Origin: Legionella wadsworthii DSM 21896 = ATCC 33877
GTDB lineage: Bacteria > Pseudomonadota > Gammaproteobacteria > Legionellales > Legionellaceae
NCBI RefSeq assembly: GCF_000701265.1
Contig: NZ_KL370761.1
Location: 310,888 to 374,887, forward strand
Reading direction: 5' to 3'
Length of the DNA stretch: 64,000 nt
Below are positions 26,252 to 33,778 of the stretch, piece after piece. How positions within the stretch are numbered: position 1 is the stretch's first letter; each line of letters begins with the position of its first letter. The position numbers were made by a program, and so were the translations under genes. Below the pieces are notes generated by a model. That model did no database searches and was not told where the DNA came from. It saw nothing but the letters and a program-made list of their open reading frames with translations.

Positions 26252-26968
26252 ATGATGCAGTGTGTAAAAAAACGAATGGCAGAAGTAAAAACAATCGATG
26301 AGCTAAATTCTCTGTTAAAAAACTATTTTTGGCACATCAATATAAAAAGTTTTGCCTTCACATATTATAACCAGCACACCAAAACAGGAAGCAAATTGGT
26401 CTATGAGTGGGCAACCACACCCCTTGACGCGTGGCATAAATATTATCTGCAAGAAGGTTATGCAGATATTGATCGTACCCTTGAATCCACAGAACAATCT
26501 TTATTACCCATTTTTTGGGACGTAAACGAACAATTACGATTAACTAAAAATAAAAGAGTGCGGCGATTGAAACAAGAGTCTCTTATCTTTGGGTTAGATA
26601 AAGGGTTATGCATCCCTTTACATGGTCCAAAAGGTGAGTTTGTCATTTTGGTTTTACATCAGCGAATTAATGAAAATTGTTTAAAAAATTGGGAAAATCA
26701 GGTAGATGCCTGGTTCGGCATCTTACACACCTATTTTCATTTTTTAAGGCTGCTGTTAAATGAAAAAAATATAGGCAAAGTGCCTTTAACAAAACGCGAA
26801 CTAGAATGTTTGAGTCTAACTGCTGAAGGATTTCGTTTGGAAACAATTGCACAATTATTAAAAATCAGTAAGCGCACAGTAAATTTTCATCTACAAAACG
26901 CCAACAAAAAACTTGGTGTGACTAATAAGTATTTAGCAATAATGGCTCTATGGAATCATACCCCTTAA
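26252..26968 (+). CDS. LuxR-family quorum-sensing-type regulator
   Basis: 238 residues. The N-terminal autoinducer-binding domain (about 15-160) keeps W61, Y65, D74 and W89, with the same spacing as TraR W57, Y61, D70 and W85, which contact acyl-homoserine lactone. The C-terminal LuxR helix-turn-helix is complete: LTKRELECLSLTAEGF, then IAQLLKISKRTVNFHLQNA and KKLGVTNKYLA. I place the start at ATG 26252 (or 26255) because GAGG lies 5-8 bases upstream; a GTG at 26237 is the alternative. No luxI-type synthase gene is in the window, so this is a LuxR solo as far as can be seen. It lies between a secreted protease and a small secreted protein. Confidence 0.88.
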   Translation: MMQCVKKRMAEVKTIDELNSLLKNYFWHINIKSFAFTYYNQHTKTGSKLVYEWATTPLDAWHKYYLQEGYADIDRTLESTEQSLLPIFWDVNEQLRLTKNKRVRRLKQESLIFGLDKGLCIPLHGPKGEFVILVLHQRINENCLKNWENQVDAWFGILHTYFHFLRLLLNEKNIGKVPLTKRELECLSLTAEGFRLETIAQLLKISKRTVNFHLQNANKKLGVTNKYLAIMALWNHTP

Positions 26969-27100
26969 ATCAAGCACCTTAAAAATTGGCCAAGTTCTAA
27001 CCAATTACATGAACAATAACAAAATAATCGATCTTTATTTCTTTTTTGCAATATTTAAAATACACTTAAAATGATTTTCATAAACTAAATGGAGAGAGTT

Positions 27101-27343
27101 ATGTTTAAAAAAATATTAGCCACATGCATCTTGGTGGGTGGTTTTTCTATGATATCTTCAGCTTTTGCTGATACAACCGTAACATGGAAGGAGCCAGTAA
27201 CTTACGATCAACAAAAATTTGAAGCCTGGTATGCAGAGCCTGCAAATCAAAAGTTATGGACTGAGTGGTATACCACTTATCATACAGAACCCGAGTTTGC
27301 AACATTTTGTAAACAAACATGGGCTGGTACCTATTGTAAATAA
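27101..27343 (+). CDS. Small secreted protein (80 aa)
   Basis: 80 residues with a clear signal peptide (MFKKILATCILVGGFSMIS, cleavage after AFA). The mature peptide of about 55 residues is rich in W, Y and E, with two cysteines (FCKQTWAGTYCK) that may pair. Not recognised. The frame opens at ATG 27089, but GGAGAG (27091-27096) lies just before ATG 27101, which is the better start. It directly follows the LuxR-type gene and is a natural candidate for its target, although no lux box was identified. A strong hairpin follows. Confidence 0.65.
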   Translation: MFKKILATCILVGGFSMISSAFADTTVTWKEPVTYDQQKFEAWYAEPANQKLWTEWYTTYHTEPEFATFCKQTWAGTYCK

Positions 27344-27354
27344 ATGAATTTCAC

Positions 27355-27387
27355 ACCCACCAGGATTGCATTTTAGTCCTGGTGGGT
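27355..27387. terminator. Hairpin between convergent genes
   Basis: Perfect 11-bp stem ACCCACCAGGA (27355-27365) / TCCTGGTGGGT (27377-27387), 12 bases after the small secreted protein stop and before the truD 3' end. No T-tract, but the stem is GC-rich. Confidence 0.6.
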
Positions 27388-27468
27388 ATGTTGTGACGCG
27401 CTTTCCTCAAACTTCCTTCTTTAGACCATCAGCTGCCTCAATTGGAATTTAGAATATATAGAAGTGTC

Positions 27469-28491
27469 TTATCCATTTTGATATAGTGATAACTCACGTA
27501 GAACAGCTGTAGCATAAGCTCCAGCAGGAAGCCTGAAAGCTAGCTCTGCCACATCATTTTTAATGGAATAGCAAAAATTCTCCACATGCAAAATATTGGG
27601 ACGCCAATCTTCATTTAATCCATGCTGTTCTAAACCAACGACCCAGGGTCTCCACTTAAGATAGACTTCATTAATTAATTTTAGGGCTTCGTCTTTCACC
27701 TTATTTTTGGTTTTTCCGGGTAAAGGGCTTGCTGGAGAAATATCTTTATTTATGATTCTTTGAATGATTTCATCATTTATTTGATTCAAGACAAAAATGC
27801 TATTGGAGCCTTGAAGCTGCATCACATCTCCAATTAGAGGTCTATTCCAGCTTTTTTCCAAAACACGCTGGGATAAAACTAAATTAAAAATCCATGAACG
27901 TGCCGCGGAATAATACATTCCTTTTAAAAAAGGATCTTTAAATCGTTTCCCTTGCACAAGCAATTCTTCGGCTCGAAACAAATTGCCAGCCTGATGACCA
28001 AAACGTTGCTCTCCAAAATAATTGGGTACACCCTGTTTTTTAATAGATTGGATACGATCTAAAAAATCATCTTGATGGCTAATTTCCCGTAGACGTATGA
28101 CAAATTCATTGCCTGATAAAAATCCAGGTTTTAACTTTTTATTGTGGCGAGTACATTCCAAAACTTGCCAGCCAGAGGTTGTCAGTTCATTTAAACCTAA
28201 AATGTGTTCGCCGGGCGCATAAATACTTAACCATTGAGTAGTCCTTGCCTGTCTGTCTTTCAACCCTGCATAACCAATTGACTTCACAGGCTTATTTACT
28301 ATTTTTGCTAAAGAACGAATGACCTCCGCAGTGGTCATGTTTGTTTTTTCTATTCTTAAGAGAATATGCTCGCCCTCTCCGGTAAATGGCTCATTAAAAT
28401 ACTCATTTACCTGAAAATCATCAGGATCGCTTTTAAAACGCGAAATGGATTTTGGTAAACCATTCGCATAGGACCAATTTAGAAAATACAT
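27469..28491 (-). CDS. truD: tRNA pseudouridine(13) synthase TruD
   Basis: Isomerises U13 in tRNA(Glu). 340 residues, the family length. Diagnostic blocks are [17 protein letters not shown], the catalytic aspartate in [16 protein letters not shown], the [12 protein letters not shown] segment and the C-terminal [15 protein letters not shown]. It is monocistronic between a secreted-protein gene and galU. In enterobacteria truD sits with ispDF and surE; that linkage is absent here. Confidence 0.95.
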   Translation of the reverse strand: MYFLNWSYANGLPKSISRFKSDPDDFQVNEYFNEPFTGEGEHILLRIEKTNMTTAEVIRSLAKIVNKPVKSIGYAGLKDRQARTTQWLSIYAPGEHILGLNELTTSGWQVLECTRHNKKLKPGFLSGNEFVIRLREISHQDDFLDRIQSIKKQGVPNYFGEQRFGHQAGNLFRAEELLVQGKRFKDPFLKGMYYSAARSWIFNLVLSQRVLEKSWNRPLIGDVMQLQGSNSIFVLNQINDEIIQRIINKDISPASPLPGKTKNKVKDEALKLINEVYLKWRPWVVGLEQHGLNEDWRPNILHVENFCYSIKNDVAELAFRLPAGAYATAVLRELSLYQNG

Positions 28492-28610
28492 GAATAACCC
28501 TTTAATTCTAACCCTACTTTTTACCTTAATCAGGATAAAAAAGTCTATAATTCAGATTATTTTAAGTGCATACTTAAATAAAAGGCTAAATCTATATGAA
28601 TTGTTACTAA

Positions 28611-29510
28611 ATGGATAGATTAACAATGAATGCTTCATTTCCACGAATACGTAAAGCAGTATTTCCCGTCGCAGGTTTAGGGACCCGGTTTTTACCTGCG
28701 ACGAAAGCAGCTCCCAAAGAAATGTTAACTGTAGTGAATAAACCTTTAATTCAATATGCAGTAGAAGAAGCTTATGCTGCCGGTATACGGCAAATGATTT
28801 TTGTAACCTGTCATAATAAGCGCGCTATAGAAGATCATTTCGATCACGCCTATCAACTTGAAAATGAACTGCACCTTCATAATAAACATGAACTATTATC
28901 TCTGGTGCAATCGGTGACCCCAAAAGATATGGAATGTTTTTATGTTCGCCAGGCAAAACCTCTCGGCTTGGGGCATGCCGTTTTATGTGTGGAACAAATT
29001 ATTTGTCATGAATCCTTTGCAGTAATTCTGGCTGATGATTTAATGACGCATACAACGCCAGTGATTCAACAATTAATTAATAGGCATGATCAATATGGAC
29101 ACAGCATTGTTGCAGTAGAAAAAATTCCTCAAGAACTTACGGAATGTTATGGTATTATTCAGGGTGCTCCTTGGGATAAAAATCTTTTATCTGTACATCA
29201 TCTTGAAGAAAAACCGAAACCACACCTTGCGGCATCAAATATTGCCATAGTGGGACGATACGTTCTCAACCCAAGTATTTTTAAACACATTCGGTCACTG
29301 CCTCAAGAGGAGCATAAAGAAATTCAGTTAACTGATGCAATTAACGAACTAGTCAAAGAAGAGACTGTTCTTGCCTTACCTTATGAGGGTAAACGTTATG
29401 ATTGCGGCAGTGTCCTTGGATTTCTTAAAGCGAATGTCGATTTAGGAAAAGAGCATTCTCCTGAGGGGAAGAAATTTTCTCAATGGCTTTTAAATAATAA
29501 TAATAGATAG
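28611..29510 (+). CDS. galU: UTP--glucose-1-phosphate uridylyltransferase
   Basis: Makes UDP-glucose from glucose-1-phosphate and UTP. 299 residues. Blocks are VFPVAGLGTRFLPATKAAPKE, LGLGHAVLC, FAVILADDLM, EKPKPHLAASNIAIVGRY and YDCGSVLGFLKAN. It lies 10 bases before pgi, and the pair connects hexose-phosphate metabolism with UDP-sugar supply. UDP-glucose is the substrate of the cellulose synthase coded 10 kb downstream, as well as of LPS synthesis. An alternative start at ATG 28626 is possible; there is no strong Shine-Dalgarno sequence for either. Confidence 0.95.
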   Translation: MDRLTMNASFPRIRKAVFPVAGLGTRFLPATKAAPKEMLTVVNKPLIQYAVEEAYAAGIRQMIFVTCHNKRAIEDHFDHAYQLENELHLHNKHELLSLVQSVTPKDMECFYVRQAKPLGLGHAVLCVEQIICHESFAVILADDLMTHTTPVIQQLINRHDQYGHSIVAVEKIPQELTECYGIIQGAPWDKNLLSVHHLEEKPKPHLAASNIAIVGRYVLNPSIFKHIRSLPQEEHKEIQLTDAINELVKEETVLALPYEGKRYDCGSVLGFLKANVDLGKEHSPEGKKFSQWLLNNNNR

Positions 29511-29520
29511 AGAAATATAA

Positions 29521-31011
29521 ATGTCAGATCTTACAAAAATGAATTCGTGGAAACAACTTCAAAAATTGGCAAAAACAGACATCCATCCAAAAACCGATAC
29601 AAAAAATAATATCATTTCTACCCACAATATTTCTTTAGATTATAGTGGGCAACACATGAATGCCGCAATTCTCGATTCTCTTATGGAACTTGCCTCTGAA
29701 TGCCATCTTCAAGACCATATTAATGACATGATGGACGGAAAGACTATTAATAATACCGAAAATAGAGCAGTGTTACATACCGCGCTGCGTGCTCCAGAGA
29801 ACAAAGTCATCATGGTGAATGAACATAATGTCATTCCTGAGATCGTGCGTGTCCGTCAATCCATGAAAGATATTTCTACAAAAATTCGAAATGGTGAATG
29901 GCTGGGTTACTCCGGCAAACCGATTACTGATGTGGTGAATATAGGAATCGGCGGTTCCATGTTAGGTCCATTCTTTTGTATCCATGCTTTAAGCGATTTG
30001 GTTACTGATAAATTAAATTTTCATTTTATTTCAGATATTGATCCCTATGCTTTTGTACGCACTACTGCAAAACTGAATAAGGAAACTACCTTATTTATAG
30101 TTTCCTCAAAATCTTTCACCACTCCAGAAACTTTATCCCATTTACAAAAAGCTTTATCCTGGATAAACCAGGACAAACATTTACAAAAAGCTTTATCCTG
30201 GATAAACCAGGACAAACCTTTAAATCAACACTTTATCGCGGTTACTGCGAATGTAAAAAAAGCAGAAGAAATGGGCTTTAGTACTATTCTACCTATTTGG
30301 GATTGGGTAGGTGGGCGTTTTTCATTTTGTTCTGCAATCAATTTAATTTCGTGTATTGCCATTGGTTTTGAACATTTTTCAGAAATTCTTACTGGTGCCT
30401 ATAAAATGGACCAGCATTTTCAAACAGAAAATTTTTCCAAGAATTTGCCGGTACTCATAGCTTTATTAGGGATATGGAATATTAATTTTCTAAACATACA
30501 TAATTTATTGGTGATGGCTTATTCCCAAGATTTACAATACTTTGTTCCCTATCTCCAACAACTGGATATGGAAAGTAATGGAAAGTCGATTAACAAACAA
30601 GGCCAATGCATTAATTATGCAACAGGTCCTATCATATGGGGCGGTTTAGGTAATCATGCGCAACACAGTTATTATCAGCTTTTATGTCAAGGAACCCATA
30701 AGATAGCAGCAGATTTAATCAACGTGCATGCCTTTGAAGGGGATGTCATTAATAAAATGTGCCATGCTCATAGAGAAGTATTGACTCAGGGAGGCAAAAA
30801 TAATGACAATCCTCACAGTTACATTCCAGGAAAAATGCCAATAAATCTCCTCTCCCTAGTCGATTGTTCACCTCAATCGTTGGGATCATTGATTTCTTTA
30901 TACGAACATAAGATTTTTGTGCAAGGAATAATCTGGAATATAAATTCTTTTGATCAACCCGGGGTGGAGTGCTCGAAAGATATCATTCGGAAGAATGGTT
31001 GGCTCAACTAA
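29521..31011 (+). CDS. pgi: Glucose-6-phosphate isomerase with an internal 13-residue duplication
   Basis: Interconverts glucose-6-phosphate and fructose-6-phosphate. 496 residues. PGI signatures are present: VNIGIGGSMLGP, FIVSSKSFTTPETL, WDWVGGRFSFCSAI, GPIIWGGLGNHAQHSYYQL and HAFEGD. Between SSKSFTTPETL and the next conserved segment, the peptide HLQKALSWINQDK occurs twice in a row, from a perfect 39-bp tandem duplication (30139-30216). The frame is kept. The duplicated helix lies near the sugar-phosphate loop, so activity may or may not be affected. Second gene after galU. Confidence 0.95.
   Translation: MSDLTKMNSWKQLQKLAKTDIHPKTDTKNNIISTHNISLDYSGQHMNAAILDSLMELASECHLQDHINDMMDGKTINNTENRAVLHTALRAPENKVIMVNEHNVIPEIVRVRQSMKDISTKIRNGEWLGYSGKPITDVVNIGIGGSMLGPFFCIHALSDLVTDKLNFHFISDIDPYAFVRTTAKLNKETTLFIVSSKSFTTPETLSHLQKALSWINQDKHLQKALSWINQDKPLNQHFIAVTANVKKAEEMGFSTILPIWDWVGGRFSFCSAINLISCIAIGFEHFSEILTGAYKMDQHFQTENFSKNLPVLIALLGIWNINFLNIHNLLVMAYSQDLQYFVPYLQQLDMESNGKSINKQGQCINYATGPIIWGGLGNHAQHSYYQLLCQGTHKIAADLINVHAFEGDVINKMCHAHREVLTQGGKNNDNPHSYIPGKMPINLLSLVDCSPQSLGSLISLYEHKIFVQGIIWNINSFDQPGVECSKDIIRKNGWLN
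30139..30216 (+). repeat. Perfect 39-bp tandem duplication inside pgi
   Basis: Bases 30139-30177 are repeated without change at 30178-30216. Each copy contains a small palindrome (TCCTGG, ATAAA, CCAGGA) that could promote slippage during replication. Identity of the two copies points to a recent event. Confidence 0.95.
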
Positions 31012-31041
31012 ACTGTTCAGTATCTAAAAACAAAGGCAACT

Positions 31042-31078
31042 CTTGACAAGAATCATACGCTATTGATATCTTGTCAAG
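31042..31078 (+). promoter_or_regulatory. Inverted repeat overlapping a promoter-like sequence before proC
   Basis: CTTGACAAGA (31042-31051) and TCTTGTCAAG (31069-31078) form a perfect 10-bp inverted repeat. A consensus -35 TTGACA (31043-31048) lies in the left arm, and a 4-of-6 -10 TATCTT (31067-31072) follows an 18-base spacer, partly in the right arm. It could be the proC promoter with an operator, or a terminator after pgi, since TTTTC follows. Confidence 0.45.
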
Positions 31079-31098
31079 TTTTCAAATTAAAGATCAAT

Positions 31099-31935
31099 AT
31101 GAGCAAATTTAACTCAATCACAGTCATTGGCGCCGGTAATTTAGGAAGTGCTTTTATTCGAGGGCTTATTCGCAGCGGCTACCCTGAAAATTTGATTAAA
31201 GTAAGTAGTCGTGATTCGAGTAAACCTGCTTTACTTGTGCGGGAATTGAACATATTATCGGCACAAAACAACGCTCAAGCTGCTGAGGATGCCGATATTA
31301 TTGTTCTTGCAGTAAAACCTCAGTTCATGCAAAGCGTGTGTCGTGACATCTCGCAAACCATAAGAAAAAAACTTCCTGTAATCATTTCCCTAGCGGGTAT
31401 TATCAACATCAGCAATATGACTCAATGGCTTGGTGTTAATCATATAGGGGTTGTCCGCTCCATGAGTAATACACCCATAGAATTTTGTAAAGGAACCTCT
31501 GCACTTTTTGCAAATTCATCAATTTCTCACGAGCAAAAATTATTGGTCCAAGATTTATTCCAGACTTTGGGACTTGCATTTTGGGTCGATGAGGAAACCA
31601 TGCTGGACACATTAACAGCGCCTATAGGGTGTGCTCCAGCTTATGCTTTCCTCTTTCTAGAGGCATTACAAGGGGCAGCCATAAGTAGAGGTATTCCTGA
31701 AGAGCTTGCTGCGAAAGTTGCATTAGAATCTGTGTTAGGTGCTGCAGAACTGGCAAAAAAATCAGAACGTTCTTTTGCACAATTGCGGCAAGGAGTGACC
31801 ACTCCAAATGGGGTTACAGAATACTCACTGAAAAAACTCTCTTTACCTGGTTTGTTTGACTCCTTCAAAGAAGTATTTGCTGCGGTTGAGGAGCGGATTG
31901 ATCAAATTACCGAAACATTAAAAAACAATAATTAA
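31099..31935 (+). CDS. proC: Pyrroline-5-carboxylate reductase
   Basis: Last step of proline synthesis, reducing pyrroline-5-carboxylate with NAD(P)H. 278 residues from ATG 31099. The frame extends to ATG 31063, but the N-terminal Rossmann motif normally begins right after the start (MSKFNSITVIGAGNLGSAF), and the upstream ATG lies within the promoter-like inverted repeat. Other family blocks are ILAVKPQ-type VLAVKPQFM, GCAPAYAFLFLEAL and LRQGVTTPNGVTE. Usually neighbours yggS and yggT; here it is 27 kb from them and 9 kb from proBA. Confidence 0.95.
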   Translation: MSKFNSITVIGAGNLGSAFIRGLIRSGYPENLIKVSSRDSSKPALLVRELNILSAQNNAQAAEDADIIVLAVKPQFMQSVCRDISQTIRKKLPVIISLAGIINISNMTQWLGVNHIGVVRSMSNTPIEFCKGTSALFANSSISHEQKLLVQDLFQTLGLAFWVDEETMLDTLTAPIGCAPAYAFLFLEALQGAAISRGIPEELAAKVALESVLGAAELAKKSERSFAQLRQGVTTPNGVTEYSLKKLSLPGLFDSFKEVFAAVEERIDQITETLKNNN

Positions 31936-32008
31936 TTTTTAAGTCGTGATCTTTCTGTTTTAAATTGTTAAGAATTCTAGTGGGAGAATATTTCTGATAA
32001 TTTCTTTA

Positions 32009-32017
32009 TGGTATAGT
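32009..32017 (+). promoter_or_regulatory. Extended -10 promoter upstream of bcsG
   Basis: TGGTATAGT is an extended -10 element (TG, one base, TATAGT). It ends 26 bases before the bcsG ATG. No good -35 is needed for this promoter type and none is evident. Confidence 0.45.
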
Positions 32018-32043
32018 GAATCTTTCAAATTGAATAATTTGCC

Positions 32044-33702
32044 ATGACGGAAGTGAAACAGGATGTTTGTGTCATTGAGAATACGCCAAATATTTGGGGT
32101 AATTGGCGTGGTCTTGGCGCCTGGAATTTTTATTTCATTCTTAAATTTGCGTTTCTTTGGTATGGATACCTCAATTTTCATCCTTTATATAATTTGACAT
32201 TTTTAGCGTATTTATTATTTCCTCTGCCCTCCCTATTAATGCATCGCATCAGAAATTGGATTGCCATCCCCATTGGACTTATTCTGTTGTATTATGATAC
32301 CTGGTTACCGGGATTTGACACCATAATGCATCAAGGGGGCAACTTATTTGATTTCAGTCCCCAATATCTGCTTATGTTGCTCAATCGATTCATTAACTGG
32401 AATCTGATTGCATTGAGTTTTGTTTTATTAGTCGGTTATTTATTTCTATCTCAATGGCTCAGGGTGACTGTATTTACTGTTATCATACTTTGTTGGCTTA
32501 ATATTCTTACACTTAAATCTCCCTCTATTGCATTACCTCAACATGAACAAGCTGAGGAAATAAAAACGAATCCCCAATCCATTGAAATCTCTCCAGTGAG
32601 TAGTCACGAAATTCCCCCGCCAACGGATGACAATTTGAATAATTTTTTAAATGACTTTTATAAAAAACAAAAAACTTTACGTGTCGATTTTCCAAGCTCA
32701 TTACCCTCTGGAGCCGAATCTTTTGATATTTTTATTATTCAAATTTGCTCATTAGCGTGGGCGGATATCAAATCAGTTCAATTAGAAAATCACCCCATGT
32801 GGAAGAAGTTTGATATTTTATTCAAAAATTTTAATTCAGCCACATCTTATAGTGGCCCCGCAGCACTTCGTTTATTGCGTTCAAGCTGTGGCCAAACAAC
32901 ACAATCGGATTTGACCCAACCTGCTTCACCAGAGTGTTACCTATTCAATAATCTAACTTCACTTGGATATAAGCCAGAATTGATGATGGATCATGACGGG
33001 ATATTTGGAGATTTCCTGCAGGATATCCGCGAAGACGGAGATTTGCAAAATGTACCCATGCTCTCACGAGAGGGTATTAGTCCCGACCTTATTGGTTTCA
33101 ACGGACATAACATTTCTAATGATGGCCAATTATTTGAAAGATGGATGAACCAAACCAACTCCTCAAAAAATAACAAAAATATTACCTTTTTCAATGTCAT
33201 CTCTTTACATGATGGCAATTTATATATGAATAAAAGCCCTGCACCCTACCGTGCAAGAGCCCAGAAGTTTTTTGACCAGATTGATACTCTTTTCGCTGAA
33301 TTAGAAAACTCGCAGCGCAAAGTACTCATATTATTTATTCCAGAACATGGAGCAAACCTTCCAGGCGATAAATTGCAAATATCTGGATTAAGAGATATTC
33401 CAAGCCCGAGTATTACTGACATTCCAGTTGGGCTTAAGTTTGTCGGTATGAAATCCCCACACGAGGATAAACCCTTAATCCTCAATAATCCAAGTAGTTA
33501 TCTTGCCATTTCTGACTTAATATCGCGCACCCTCAAAGGCTTGGTTTTTGAACAACCCAAGGTTGATTGGCAGGCATTAACAAGAAATCTGCCCCAAACC
33601 AACTCAATTTCAGAAACTGAGGCAGCCACAGTAGTGGATTATTATGGTACGTATTTTATACGTTTGTCAGGAGATCAACATTGGATCCCCTATCCCAAAT
33701 AA
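32044..33702 (+). CDS. bcsG: Cellulose phosphoethanolamine transferase BcsG
   Basis: Inner-membrane enzyme that transfers phosphoethanolamine from phosphatidylethanolamine to nascent cellulose. 552 residues: about five N-terminal membrane helices (WNFYFILKFAFLWYGYLNFH onward, residues 25-165) and a periplasmic alkaline-phosphatase-like domain. The predicted nucleophile is S270 in ATSYSGPAALRLLRSSCGQ, equivalent to E. coli Ser278. The zinc-site block LFIPEHGANLPGD and the segment SLHDGNLY are also present. It converges on the bcsABC operon with 76 bases between stops. Normally accompanied by bcsE and bcsF, which are not in the window. Confidence 0.93.
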   Translation: MTEVKQDVCVIENTPNIWGNWRGLGAWNFYFILKFAFLWYGYLNFHPLYNLTFLAYLLFPLPSLLMHRIRNWIAIPIGLILLYYDTWLPGFDTIMHQGGNLFDFSPQYLLMLLNRFINWNLIALSFVLLVGYLFLSQWLRVTVFTVIILCWLNILTLKSPSIALPQHEQAEEIKTNPQSIEISPVSSHEIPPPTDDNLNNFLNDFYKKQKTLRVDFPSSLPSGAESFDIFIIQICSLAWADIKSVQLENHPMWKKFDILFKNFNSATSYSGPAALRLLRSSCGQTTQSDLTQPASPECYLFNNLTSLGYKPELMMDHDGIFGDFLQDIREDGDLQNVPMLSREGISPDLIGFNGHNISNDGQLFERWMNQTNSSKNNKNITFFNVISLHDGNLYMNKSPAPYRARAQKFFDQIDTLFAELENSQRKVLILFIPEHGANLPGDKLQISGLRDIPSPSITDIPVGLKFVGMKSPHEDKPLILNNPSSYLAISDLISRTLKGLVFEQPKVDWQALTRNLPQTNSISETEAATVVDYYGTYFIRLSGDQHWIPYPK

Positions 33703-33778
33703 AAAATAACCGCTTGCAGTAACTATAAAATTCAGTGGCATCAAAAGTACAATGATGATCTCCAGGATTATGTTCCCT

